DNA from: Deroplatys truncata
Lineage: Eukaryota; Arthropoda; Insecta; Mantodea; Mantidae
Assembly (NCBI GenBank): GCA_030765065.1
Contig: CM060990.1
Coordinates: 456,218,321 to 456,282,320 of the forward strand
Direction of reading: 5' to 3'
Length of the DNA stretch: 64,000 nucleotides
Shown here one piece after another: positions 33,318-44,692 of this stretch (its first letter is position 1; each line of letters begins with the position of its first letter). A program made the translations under genes and the position numbers. A model generated the notes under the pieces. That model made no database searches. It was not told the DNA's origin and saw only the letters and a program-made list of their open reading frames with translations.

Positions 33318-34690
33318 AGTAGAATATTACAGAGGAAGCCGGCACAGAAATGTACTTATATGGGAAAGGATAGGGAAAACGACGGTAGAGGCGACGGTTC
33401 AAGGAGGAGAATGCGTTTATATGGGAGAGATAGGGAATACCAGGGCTTATGCTAGGCTAGGCAGATGCTGAAGGAGGGAGGGATACGCTTTATACGAGAG
33501 ATAGGGAATACGAGGAATGATGTTATACTAGACAGGGCTTGAAGGGTAGAATATGACTTTATATGGGAGAGATAGCAAACTGAGGAGAGGTATTAGGCTA
33601 GGGGGGTTTGAATGGTAGAGACGAGTTTATATGGTAGTTTATATGGAGAGACGAGGAAAACGAAGGTAGATGTTAGGTTGAGTGAGCCTTCAAGGAGGAA
33701 AATGCGTTTATATGGGAGATATAGGGAATACGAGTAGAGATCTGTGGTAGAGCAGAGGCTGAAGGAGGAGCAGTGCGCTTTAGGTGAGGGAAGACGAGGA
33801 GAGGTGCTAGTCTAGACAGAGGTTGAGGAGTACAGTATGCGTTTATATTGGGAATATATGCGAAACGGTGGGGAGATGCTAGGCTAGACAGATTCTGAAG
33901 AAGGGGAATGTAGGTTTATACAAGCGAGGTAGTAAATCAAGCAGAGATGCTAGGCTAGACAGATGCTGAAGGAGGGAGGGTTACGCTTTATACGGGAGAG
34001 ATATGGGATACGAGGAGAAATGCCAGACTAGACAGGGCTTGAAGGGTAGAATATGACTTTATATGGGAGAGATAGCAAACCGAGGAGACGTAATACGCTA
34101 GGAGGTTTGAAAGGTACAGTATGCGTTTATATGGGGAGACAAGGAAAACGGTGGGTGTAGCTAGGTTGGAGGAACGTTCAAGGAGGAAAATGCGTTTATA
34201 TGGGAGATAAGGGAAAACTAGGAGAGATCCAAGGTAGAGCAGGGCTGAAGGAGGGGAATGCCCTTTATATGAGAGAGGTAGGGAATACGAGGAGAGGTAG
34301 TAGGTTATATAGAGTTTGAGGAGTAGGGTATATGTTTATGTGGGGGAAGATACGGGGGAAAACAGAGAGAGATCCTATGCTAGGAGAGAGTTGAATGAGA
34401 GCAATGCGCTTTATATGAGGGAGGTGGGGAATACGAGGAGAGATACTAGTCTAGACAGGGGTTGAGGAGTACAGTATACGTTTATATGGGGAATATATGG
34501 GAAACGGCGACAGATGATAAGCTAGACAGATACTGAAGGAGGGGAATGTAGACTTATACAGGTGAGGTAGGAAACCAAGGAGAAATGCTAGGCTAGACAG
34601 ATGCTGAAGGAGGGAGGGAAATGCTTTATACGGAAGGGATATGGGAAACGTGGAGAGATGCTAGGATAGACAGAGTTAAAGGTGGAAGAC
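33318..34690 (+). repeat. Left inverted arm: about 19 tandem ~70-bp monomers
   Basis: A monomer reads roughly GCGTTTATATGGGAGAGATA, GGGAATACGAGGAGAGATGC, TAGGCTAGACAG and (AT)GCTGAAGGAGGGGA. Successive TTTATA starts near 33417, 33489, 33558 and 33626 give a 68-73 bp period. A higher-order duplication with ~498-bp offset (AGATGCTGAAGGAGGGAGGG near 33463 and 33961) makes this arm longer than the right arm. The stretch to about 34385 pairs with the right arm; the rest has no partner. Confidence 0.85.
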
Positions 34691-35394
34691 GTTTAGGTCA
34701 CAAAGACACCGGCAATTAAAGTTTACAAATGTTTTGACACCCTTTGGAGGTATTTTCTCGACACTGAGGGTGAAGTCCTCCCCCCGGCGCTAAAGTTATA
34801 AATATTTGTGTCAATCAATCAGGTAATGTTCGTCCATGCATAACGTCATCTAACGTTATTGGAAAAAATCAAGGATTTATACTGCTAACGTCCCGGTATC
34901 GCGCCTCAAAGGAGTCGTACGCTGGTCGTCGATCGGGGAATACAATTGTTCCATTTAAGTATTTTTGATTGATGCGGTTTGAAGAGTAATTCGGATAGTA
35001 TCGTATATATGGGTAAGCCGGACAGTACCACAAGTGTTCATGGTAATTCGAGCAGCGATTCGTACCAGAGCTATTTTAGGTAATTTCGTAAGATTCGGGT
35101 AGTCTCACAGGTATTTAAGTAATTTTAACAGGTAATCCAGATAGTGTCACTGGTATTCATGGTAATATAGAGGGTAATTAGATTATAAACTTTTCTTATC
35201 CAATGCTACAACTTTTATATACTTTTTTCTAAATCTTACAAGCTTTTTATATGTTAAACAGTTAGTGTGCGAGACGGAGAGTGATAGCTGTATATCGGTT
35301 TACTGTGAAGGTATTTACAAGTATTCTAAACTAACCCCACACGGAACGCTCTAACCTATCCCTACCTTGACTTCTCATTGTCTGTTCAATCCTA
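34691..35394. other. Foldback loop, left part
   Basis: This unique sequence between the left arm and the minisatellite has no open frame of note. It includes a GC-rich spot CCTCCCCCCGGCGC near 34778 and several GTAATTC-like short repeats at 34980-35170. Confidence 0.5.
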
Positions 35395-36125
35395 TCATGA
35401 TCTAACCTAACCAACGTAACAAGACGTCACACTATGTAAAATAAGCAGTAACCACGTGACAAGTCGTAACACCACGTATTATAATCACGTGACAGGACGT
35501 AACCAACGTAACATAAGCACGTAACAACATAACACAACGTAACATCACGTAACAAGACGTAACACCACGTATCATAACCACGTATTAAGGCGTAACACCA
35601 CGTATCATAACCACGTAACCACGTAGCACCACGTAACATAAACACGTAACCACGCAACAAGACGTAACACCACGTAACATAGGCACACAACCACGTAACA
35701 ATACGTAACACCACGTAAGAAGGTAAAATAAACACGTAACCACGCGACAAGACGTAACACCACGTAACAATACGTAACACCACGTAAGAAGGTAAAATAA
35801 GTACGTAGGAAAGTAACAATACGTGACAGGACGTAACATAACCACGTAACACCACGTTACGTTTGCACGTAACCACGCGATAAAACGTAACATCGCGTAA
35901 CATAACCACGTAACTAGATGTAACATTGCGTAACATAAGTACGTAACCACGTGACAAGACGTAACCAACGTAACACATGCAGCATAAGCACCACGTAACA
36001 TAAGCACGTAACAACACTTAACCATTTAACCATGCAACATCACGTAACGTAACCACGTAACACAGCGTATCACCCTGTGATATGACGTAACCAGAAACGT
36101 AACAAGACGTAACACCGCCTAATCT
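35395..36125. repeat. ACGTAAC-core minisatellite in the foldback loop
   Basis: About 730 bp of degenerate short units with core (C)ACGTAAC plus two to four bases, for example CACGTAACA, GACGTAACAC and CACGTAACC. The unit length varies around 9-12 bp, with longer composite units such as ACAAGACGTAACACCACGTA repeated several times. Minus-strand Tyr/Val/Leu/Arg-rich frames of 146 and 196 codons here come from translating the repeat and are not genes. The many CACGTA cores are near-palindromic. Confidence 0.9.
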
Positions 36126-36554
36126 CCCTAACCAGAGATAACTTCCAGTTTCTTCTAGTGAAATTGCGGCGTTTTATTCAGGTTTTATTATTTGAGAGTC
36201 CCGATTGAAAAGTTTTACATCAACATACCTTTATTTTAGTTCGTTGTATGAGGCTCTCCCCTTTATCTAGGCTTGAGACTAGCACTAGGATTGCTCCTAA
36301 TGGCGGGGTTAAAGCCTCCCCTTTCATCTTCTTATTCTTCTTTATCCATTAGTTGTCTGCTAGGTGTATACACATAACATAGACAAACTTCCATTTTTTA
36401 AATTGTAGACTCACGGAGAAAATCTTCATACTCGACTTACATTCCCTTATACGCTGTTTGTAATGCTGTAATGCCCATATGAATATGTCGTTATTCCATC
36501 CTCGGCAATAACCCTTTGTAATCAAACGGAATCAATGTGATTTTACTCACTTCC
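36126..36554. other. Foldback loop, right part
   Basis: Unique sequence with no coding frame. It includes GAGGCTCTCCCCTTTATC and AAAGCCTCCCCTTTCATC, a short internal near-repeat at 36250-36335. Confidence 0.5.
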
Positions 36555-37120
36555 ACTGTGCTAACACTCTCTCCGTTTTCCCCCGTATCTTTCCCCACAT
36601 AAACATATACCCTACTCCTCAAACTCTATATAACCTACTACCTCTCCTCGTATTCCCTACCTCTCTCATATAAAGGGCATTCCCCTCCTTCAGCCCTGCT
36701 CTACCTTGGATCTCTCCTAGTTTTCCCTTATCTCCCATATAAACGCATTTTCCTCCTTGAAGGCTCACTCAACCTAACATCTACCTTCGTTTTCCTCGTC
36801 TCTCCATATAAACGCATACTCTACCATTCAAACCCTCCTAGCCTAATACCTCTCCTCGGTTTGCTATCTCTCCCATATAAAGTCATATTCTACCCTTCAA
36901 GCCCTGTCTAGTATAACATCATTCCTCGTATTCCCTATCTCTCGTATAAAGCGTATCCCTCCCTCCTTCAGCATCTGTCTAGCCTAGAATAAGCCCTGGT
37001 ATTACCTATCTCTCCCATATAAACGCATTTTCCTCCTTGAATCGTCGCATCCAAACTATTTTCTCTATCCTTTCCCATATAAACTCATTTCTGTGCCAGC
37101 TTCTCCTATAATATTCTGCT
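36555..37120 (-). repeat. Right inverted arm: about eight ~70-bp monomers
   Basis: The reverse complement of this arm matches the left arm from its outer end, block by block. It includes the distinctive GATACGGGGGAAAAC segment that also occurs at about 34350-34365. It is about 560 bp against about 1070 bp for the matching left stretch, because the left arm carries an extra higher-order copy. Several blocks are identical over long runs, suggesting recent arm homogenisation or a young insertion. Confidence 0.88.
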
Positions 37121-37126
37121 AACATC

Positions 37127-38844
37127 GATTCTGAAAATTCACTTTTTTTCTGAAAATTCACTGGTTAATGACTTGATAAATGATGAAGATTTTGGGTTGA
37201 AGTTCATAAAATGGTCATATCCATACTAGACAAATATATGGTTAAAATTCCAGGCAGACTGCTGGATACTTTAGAAAATAGCATTTTTCAGTGGTGCATT
37301 CTCTTAATGAGGGAAGAAAATGGCATGCCAAATATGAATACATATAAAACCTTGTTTTAAAACAAAAGATTGTATATTTGATAAAATATATTCACAAGAA
37401 AAAGTTATCGAAGCATGATACTACCAAAATGGTATTGAAAACGAACATTTAACACACGAACTGAATTCCACACTTTACAAAACATACCTCCTTCTTAGAG
37501 TACTAGCAGACTTAGTTTAGAATACGAAATTTGATATTTCGCCTATCTGTACTCATTAGCTCCTATTTGACCAAGGGTTAGGTAGCCCTCTACTGCACAA
37601 GAAACTTCTTATATAGTGTCCTGGTAGAGACCAACAGCTTTAGTACAAGTTGGGAAATTCCAGACATTTATAGGTAGTCTAACTCGTGTGGGTAGTCACC
37701 GAAACAAATGAATCTCCAACTGCATACCTCGCCGGGAGTTTTCAGATAGCTATTACTTTAGGTAGGTCAGGCGAGCATGAGAGCGTAAAATCGCTAACTC
37801 TGAGACTGTTTCTACAAAATCGAATAAACTTTTGATATTGCAGTTTACTTCTCTAATTGCAAATATTCTTCGAACCCATGCTTTCGTTTATGCATTCCAA
37901 TGATGAAAAATGAAATAGAGGTGTTTCCAGGAATCTCTGCACATCACATGTTTTAATCACAGAACTGCGTGGTTATTTGTCTGCAGACAACATTGTCCTG
38001 TGATTCCTTTACTTTCCTTATGATTTATGAAATTAGAAACCTCTCATGTTTTTGTGTGTTCCCTCATAACTCAGTCCTGGATGTCATTGGTTACGTGGTT
38101 TACAGAATGAAAACAATGTCGAAAGGAAAAGTAAAGAGTACAATAGATTTTATGCACTGAATACTTTATTCGGTAATTTTACTAACCTCAAGGACAACCA
38201 AAATTTTGTTCTAGTCATTTTGGTTGAAAAGATTTTATTTTTTCATTTAAAAAATTAACCCTACTGATATGCATGTTTCTTTGAAGCTTTGTTCTCCTAG
38301 AGGGGAAGCAATCTACGTTTATAGTGACATTTTTAAGGCGCTACGCCGGCTGAAAAGCAATACATGAGGAATATGTCTATTTTTCTAATGCCCAATTTCC
38401 TTGATATTTTTCTCATTTTAAAAATCTTACTTTCTCCAACACACACAGGGAAAGAAGTCTGAAGATTCTTTCTTCACAATGCAATATAAAATGTGTGTAA
38501 TAGTGTATGTATTTAATTTTTCTGAAATGTCTTCGTTTATTTAAAAAACAGTTTGGAAAATTGTGTTTGTTGCGGCTTATTTGCCAATTTGCAGCGTATT
38601 TTTTGTTTTAACATTAATCACTAGACGAAAAATTCCATTCGAAAATATGTTACATGGGTAGCATCGTTTTAAGACAAATACACTTGTAGCTGAATATTTA
38701 TGGGGATATATACTTTTATTGTACCCAATAAGTTCAATAAACACAAATATAATAGCGCAACTACATATTGAAGTGAAACTGTGCATTCATAGTATAGTGC
38801 TTTCTTTTCAAAGTGAGAGCACAGGCGGACTATATGCATAGCAC
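37127..38844. other. AT-rich stretch without recognised genes
   Basis: Short frames only. The sequence at 37127-37160 contains two nearby copies of CTGAAAATTCACT. No element ends or coding similarity were found. Confidence 0.55.
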
Positions 38845-39674
38845 CCTATACTGCAGTGACCCGGTACTTTTCCGATGCGCAACTGGCAGCGCATGACGCT
38901 TTCAAGATTATCTTTATCAGCTGCGCTTTAGTCGCTGCTTTGTGTTCATACTATAAAGGGAGTTTATTCAAAACATCTGTGTTGTGTGTGATTTCCTTAA
39001 CAGTGTTAATGTCTTGTGATTAGTTCACTGCAATGCCTGCCGACAAATTCACGCTTGAACAACGAATTTTTATATACTATACATACGTAACAACCGAACT
39101 GTTAGACGTCTGGTTAATAAGTTTAGGACAATGGGATCGATAAAGGCTAAAATTAACAAGCAAAAATGAAATGTTCTAACGGAGAAAAAACTTACGAAAT
39201 TGGTGCATCTATTTGTGGGGAACCCTAAAAAATAAACTTTATAGGAACAATCCCCACACCATAGATGAACTTAAGGACAAAATAAAAACGGAAATTGTGA
39301 ACATTACGCAAGAGGAACTTATGCGTGTAGATGGAAATTTCATCTGAAGATGCCAGGAATGTCTTCACGCAGATGGACACCATCCAACACCACTTATAGC
39401 AAGGCTAATAATCATTATAATGCATGTTACTATCAGTCGTGAATTACAGAATGAAAAACTCCCAGTGCAATAGACAGTGTGTGGAGCACGCCACGATCCG
39501 TGCACTCACCATAAAAGCACCCTAAAATCACTACCATAACGTCTTCCGAACAAAACAAGACTAGTGGCATTTACTTTTCCACAAGCAACCAACTTTTATT
39601 AAAGAGATTTCTTTCTACTACGCTTAGTTTTGGAAATATGTTATAGTCTCAGCTTAAATGGTCCACCCTGTATA
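38845..39674 (+). mobile_element. Internally deleted Tc1/mariner-class transposon
   Basis: A transposase start (39033) and a transposase end (about 39395) lie close together, far too near for a full enzyme, so the centre is deleted. The right edge GGTCCACCCTGTATA (39660-39674) has the CACCCTGTA ending common to insect elements of this type. The left edge is less clear: TATACTGCAGTGACCC at 38847 is only a weak inverted match. The group is related to the compact element at 12859-13350. Confidence 0.6.
39033..39400 (+). pseudogene. Transposase pseudogene with N- and C-terminal blocks only
   Basis: From the ATG at 39033 the product reads MPADKFTLEQRIFIYYTYV, a typical start of an insect Tc1/mariner-class transposase (YTLEQRIFIY). 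The frame soon ends. Near 39220-39400 a C-terminal block follows: NNPHTIDELKDKIKTEIVNI, then RCQECLHADGHHFQH. The catalytic region is missing and stops interrupt both blocks. Confidence 0.7.
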
Positions 39675-39768
39675 AGTGCTTTCACAAATTTAAAGAAACA
39701 GACAAGCATAAGCGTGCATGGTAATACTACCTTCACACAAGTCCTTTAGGCTGATTCAGCTTTCAAGT

Positions 39769-39950
39769 CCTGCGCCGTGGTGTAATGTGCGTATTCTGGT
39801 GCTCCAGTTTCTAGCCTGTGTTTGAGTTCACTCGTGGGGTTGCGGCTTTTTCAGCCCATGTATAGGACTGGTGCCCACCCAGACTGCAAGGAATATGGCG
39901 AACTATCATCGGTAGTGATGCCTGGCTTTCGAAAATAAACATTCCAGCTG
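39769..39950 (+). mobile_element. Old SINE-like remnant with tRNA-like head
   Basis: TGCGCCGTGGTGTAATG resembles a tRNA A-box region (compare CGTGGTGTAGTGG), and GTTTGAGTTCACTC 45-50 bp later resembles a weak B box. A body with GGACTGGTGCCCACCCAG follows. The body is unlike family A or B. The call rests on box order and spacing only. Confidence 0.4.
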
Positions 39951-41387
39951 CGTTGTGTTGCCAAATGATCTCGCCATACGAATTAGGTAATAATTAGTGG
40001 ATTAGTGTAATAGTGATCATTGGTTTGTACGTAGGCGTGAGGCCGGCACCCGGTTAATAGACTGCCGGCGTACTATGGACTTTGTATCTTCTTCATCATT
40101 ATCCAGCTGTCTGAGCAAAAGATTAGTTCTACATTTTGAAAGTTGTCAATAAAGTTTACAACATCACTATTTCAAAATACAGAAAGAAAGCTACATAGAT
40201 TCCAATAATAACAGAACATAATTGTTAGATAAGAATTCTCGTGTTTTTGTGCCTTCTAACGAAACAATTACTTTTTCTTAGAGGTTAATAGTGTGCCTTT
40301 AAGCTTAGAAGCTATGCTATGTTTGGCAAAATGTTTCCGTCTAAAATTGAATATACTGAAGGTAGTGGTGAGGATGATGATACATTTTAATCTTATAAGT
40401 AGAAAAAGAAAAAGTCTCACTTGACATAGGTAAACTTCGTACACGAGCCTCCTTTAGGAAGTTGGAGTGTGTTGCCCACTGCACCATCTAACATAAATAC
40501 TGTGTTTGCAGCTGTCAACTTACATCTCAAGTTGGTGGCATAAGCACTTAGTGTAGTACGTATTCTGTTGAATCTATATGGTAACGGTGCCAAGGCATTT
40601 TTGTAACTTAATTACAGGTTTCCTGTTAAAAATCCATATTTGTGTATTAAATATGCGTAATTCGTTAGTAAACGAGCAATTTTGAAGAGTGGAATTAAAC
40701 TATAAATTTACAAAAATGATGTCTTACATTCACCTGACTTTTTCTAGCCATATCCTTTATTTATCTCTCTTCTACAAACTATTTTTACAAAATTTCAATT
40801 TTGTATTTACTGCATCTTAATTGAGATAAAGTTGGCAGAAATGGTTTCATTACACATTTCGTTGTAGGCAGAAGGAGGATATCGAAGGCTGAAGCATTAG
40901 TTAAATCTTTAAAAATCGGATCACTGCATGCTAGCTTTGAAATTCCATATTCTTTCCATGTCATAGCGAGAAATAACTGAATGGTGCCAGCACTTGAAGA
41001 GACGAAAGAGTAACGAAAAATTAAAGTCAATAATAGCGGATATCTAGGAAATCACCGACTCCACAATATCATTATTCAAATAAATTGTCTTTTAATACAT
41101 TTTTGTGTAGTAAGTTTTTTTTAGGAATCGTAAGGGTTACCAATTGTGCAGAATTCATTCCGAATAAAGAGAACATAACACACTATTCGCAGAAAATTGA
41201 AGATGTGCTTCTTATTGATTGTGCAAATATCTTATTCATATGCAGTTTTGATGAAAATCGTTAAGAGCCAATTTTGAGAACATAAAAAGAAGAATTTCCA
41301 TGTAAAAGGTTGCGTTCGATGGGGAAAGTTTCTTCAAAATCCTCGTTGCATACCAGGAGGATGCTGAACTTAAATACGAAGTAAAGG

Positions 41388-41413
41388 CACACACACACAC
41401 ACACACACACACA
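41388..41413. repeat. (CA)n microsatellite
   Basis: Thirteen CA units. Confidence 0.95.
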
Positions 41414-42759
41414 AAGTAACCTTTTAAGTACATTTTTGTTTATTTCCCACAAAACATATATTTCTGGTAAAATATCAATATAAAATATATATTGGAATGC
41501 CATACTTCCTCTTCCTTCTATAAGCAGGCACTAGAGAAAAAGAAAATGTAGCAATTGAAGATATATTTAATATCGGAATCCATCAGTGCAACTTAAGCCA
41601 ATGCAAGCTCTGTATCCACTACGCGTTGAGTGAGGATCTGTTTTGTTTTGCGAGATGTCTGAAGCTTAATTAGTAACCTACTAACTTTTAACAGATATGT
41701 TGCTATTGCTTGGAATTTATAATCCACAGACCACAAGTTCCCGACCTCTAAATGCCTATCTGGAAGCTGTTTACAATCCCTGAAGATTCTCTATCTCATT
41801 TCTGGGACATTCTGTATAACAAACTGTATTACACTGCTGCAAATTACATTACATGAAGTAGAATAGGAAAAACGCTATAACGTAAAACATGAAAATGTGC
41901 TATTATTTTTTGACAAAATAAGCAGAAAAAGCTTCTTGAAAGTTTCCGACGTAAAAGGAACCATATAGGAGTAAACATTTGAAAAAGAAATGATCAAAAC
42001 TTAGATTAGAAGGAATGTGTGTTCGATATCCTACATTACATGCATAGAACCAAGAATTTGCGACAATAAATACCAGTGAACGCAGATGTGACATAGCATT
42101 AAGCGGAGGTGAAATAATGACCATTTAGGTCATTGTTTAAAATTTATGCGTTTGTCAAGTTAGTAATATAAATGGTGGCTACTATTCTCAGAAATTTTGG
42201 AGCATTTGCATTCATCAATTACAAATTCTAAACTCTGTGAATCTAAGTTTAATATTAATAGTATGAACCTAAACCTGTGGATTTCTTTGCATCTTCTTTT
42301 GAGTTGCAAATGTTTTATGAACTTGAATTAGTGTACCTTTGAAATATTAAGCTACGTTTAAAAAATGCTTATAGGTAAAGAGAAAATTGGGCTGAACACT
42401 CAAATGGAGGGACTTTGCTCCAGTGTTTTCTCCACCAAATTTTACTGCAATAATCGCTTTAACCTTGTGATTAATATTATGATATATTACAATCTTTAGA
42501 GAATAACTTTATATTCTATGATTAAGATAAAACCCAATATTTCTTCAGTTTTACTTTAAGCATTTGGGAATAAATAGTTAAATTTTTAATGTTTATGATA
42601 TTTAACAAGATAAACACTAAAACATTATTACGTAAAATAAGGTGATACATGAATAATTGGGAAAATAGCTATAGAAATAGTGAACTTGTTTACTAGACAA
42701 CAGATTTTACAGACGGTTGTTCGCAATCTATAGTAGGAAACTTAAGATTCCCTTACCTT

Positions 42760-43900
42760 ATGAGAAATCACGCCTCCACCAGCAGTGATGTTCTATCTAG
42801 CAGCCTTTAGCTTGAGTTATCAACTTGCAGCACAGCTTCCATTGGGGCAAACTGCTACGAAATACAGGGATGTTCAGTTTTTTCCATTCCTCCTGGCAGC
42901 TTTCCAGAGATCATCCAAAGTTCGCGGCCGTCTGCTTCCAAGAGCTCTCTTCAGTAACCCAAATGCACAAAACTCCATCAGTGATGCATCAGATGACTTA
43001 ACAGGGATGTCGCTGAAAGGTATGGAATGTATTCCCATTTCTCTCTCTATGTTCTCCAAAAATTTGTAGGTTGAAGCAGACGTATGGCTTGATGCAACCA
43101 TCAATGCAACCATACTTTATTTACGTCTGCACCACAGAGAGCAGGTATTTCTGTATGGAAAATTAGTATCAGGACGTTAGTCTGATAATCTGCCGAGTTG
43201 ATTTTCACATTTTTATGTACACGATGAATGGTTAATTTGTCATTGTAACTGTACCTTGCTATTACCATGAAATAATTGGGAAAATTTTCGTTACTTTCCT
43301 TATAACAACTTTCAAATTCTTTTCTCCTCTTTGACTTGTTGCAGTGCATATGCCTCATCTAAAAGATAACAAACATCCACTTTTCGCCAGTTAGGTATCG
43401 TTCATACAGCTTCTTGCTGTTAGTGACACGTTCTGCAATGTGTTTAGGTAACAGCTTATATCCCCGGCTCTTATGACACTTTTCTAGATTCAAATTCTGG
43501 TTGATTATGGTGTTCACAGTAGTAACAGAGATCCCTAATTACAATGAAATGACCCTGTGAGATGCAGGATTTGGTACAGAGGCATGGGCCTTCACCTTCC
43601 AAGTTATCTCCGGGGTGCGACTTGTGGCCGGTCGTGGATTTTCCTGTTTCTTGCTCTTTGAAATAAGTTCTGATGTGGTCTTACCTTATTTGTTGAATGC
43701 ACATGAGATCACTTTCTTGGATATGATAAAATCACGCCTCTTGCACTGTTTAATATTCTTAGAATACAAGTATTTTGCATCAGAAAGGGCAATAATGTAC
43801 CCTTATCAGAATGGTTCTATTTTTGACACCATTTGATGCAGCAAGAACAAGAGCACACAACTGAGCAAACCCAGTGATACACTCATACTGCTGAACTTTC
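42760..43900 (-). pseudogene. Tc1/mariner-superfamily transposase pseudogene, nearly full length
   Basis: Several blocks of a common insect transposase appear in order on the minus strand. The start has resolvase-like ISVTTVNTIINQNLN, then CHKSRGYKLLPKHIAERV and a catalytic-region block WMFVIF followed by CNKSKRRKEFE. The frame at 43101-43358 gives FPNYFMVIARYSYNDKLTIH and IPALCGADVNKVWLH. The frame at 42874-43113 gives SSHTSASTYKFLEN, IPFSDIPVKSSDASLMEFCA and FGLLKRALGSRRPRT. The last block includes the DASPMDFCAFG-type motif around the final catalytic residue, here SDASLMEF. Stops and frame changes separate the blocks, so the gene is dead. No terminal inverted repeats were identified by eye. 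Confidence 0.8.
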
Positions 43901-44270
43901 ATTCGGTTCCACGTTTCAGTGCGGGGATATTGTTACCATAGATCGTAAACAACCCTCCGTATTCATACAAATACCCCAATATATTATAAAATACTAAGGA
44001 AAATTTCTTAAAATATTTAGCAGTTACTTTAGCTTGTAGGAATTGCTTTAACCAAACTTCTAGAATACACTATACGTGATTAATTGTAAGCCACTTATAA
44101 TGCCACCTTCAGTAATAATAATCCCTTTAATTTTAAGTACATTTTGCCTTGTTTTTGCATATTACATGAATAAATGTCCATAACTGCACGAATATCTTGA
44201 ACGATTTCTAAGACATGAAGTTGCGGAATTCAGCACTGGTGCAGTAGAATGTTGAGATTTCTCTTATACG
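43901..44270. other. Unassigned AT-rich spacer
   Basis: No recognised feature between the transposase pseudogene and the SINE target duplication. Confidence 0.5.
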
Positions 44271-44291
44271 TTTTAATTTATCGCTTGCTAG
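44271..44291. repeat. SINE target-site duplication (left copy)
   Basis: TTTTAATTT, three extra bases and GCTTGCTAG match TTTTAATTTGCTTGCTAG at 44551-44568 on the other side of the SINE. Confidence 0.75.
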
Positions 44292-44550
44292 CCACTAGTT
44301 CCCGAGATCGCAGGTTCAAACCCGGCAGTGGCCGATGGATTTTTTTCGGGCGTAGAAATCCTTAGCATGGTTTCCTTCGGAAGGGAAGCAAAGCCGGTGG
44401 TCCCGTATCGTAGATTTATGGCACGTAAAAGTACCTCAAGCCTGATAAAGAGGCCTCTGAGCAAAAATTCTGGTCTTTCACACCCAATATAGAATGGGAC
44501 GCTAAGGACCGCAGGAGTTAAAGAGCGACCATAAATAAAACTCAGTTTAA
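44292..44550 (+). mobile_element. tRNA-derived SINE, family A, 5'-truncated with target duplication
   Basis: The copy starts inside the tRNA-like head (TAGTTCCCGAGATCGCAGG), keeps the B box GGTTCAAACCCGGC, then the family body (CTTCGGAAGGGAAGCAAAGC, CCTCAAGCCTGATAAAGAGG, GGGACGCTAAGGACCGC) and ends AAAACTCAGTTTAA. The flanking direct repeats show insertion by LINE-type target-primed reverse transcription. The A box is lost, so the copy should not be transcribed by RNA polymerase III. Confidence 0.9.
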
Positions 44551-44599
44551 TTTTAATTTGCTTGCTAGTTCATGTGCTCCCAATAGTTACTGAAACATA

Positions 44600-44692
44600 T
44601 GAGGCACATACTTCAATGCCGGAAAGGTCTGAGCAGCTATATTTCTCCGATGTTAAGCAAATATCACTCAACGTGTTTTTGGATTTTGGGCA
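44600..44692 (+). other. Possible 5S rRNA-like fragment
   Basis: TCTCCGATGTTAAGCAA resembles the 5S rRNA segment TCACCGAAGTTAAGCAA, and TTTTTGGATTTTGGG about 20 bp later loosely resembles CTTGGATGGG. Upstream GCACATACTTCAATG could match CCATACC...GAATG. This may be a 5S pseudogene or the head of a 5S-derived (SINE3-type) element, or coincidence. No functional 5S gene is claimed. Confidence 0.3.

Larger units (their letters stand above)
33318..37120. mobile_element. Foldback-like element with long tandem-repeat inverted arms
   Basis: The outermost bases AGTAGAATATTA at 33318 pair with TAATATTCTGCT ending at 37120. Inside, both arms carry the same ordered series of blocks in opposite orientation, for example GGCACAGAAATG, ATGCGTTTATATGGGAGA, GATGCTGAAGGAGGGAGGG and GGCTTGAAGGGTAGAATATG. 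AACATC directly flanks both ends (33312-33317 and 37121-37126), a good target duplication. The arms are built of ~70-bp tandem monomers, the architecture of Drosophila Foldback (FB) elements, though I see no sequence match to FB itself. No transposase frame was found, so the element is presumably non-autonomous. Confidence 0.85.
39675..42759. other. AT-rich stretch; one SINE-like remnant and a CA microsatellite
   Basis: Apart from the features listed separately at 39769-39950 and 41388-41413, I see only short chance frames. Confidence 0.5.

Noticed and set aside
35427-36025. Overlapping minus-strand frames of 196 and 146 codons, rich in Tyr, Val, Leu, Arg and Cys
   Set aside because: They are translations of the ACGTAAC minisatellite. 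Open in several frames because the repeat rarely forms stops; no real protein composition.
33318-36125. Regularly spaced repeats that superficially suggest a CRISPR array
   Set aside because: Units are directly tandem and degenerate without unique spacers, and the context is an insect-like genome with an inverted-arm element.
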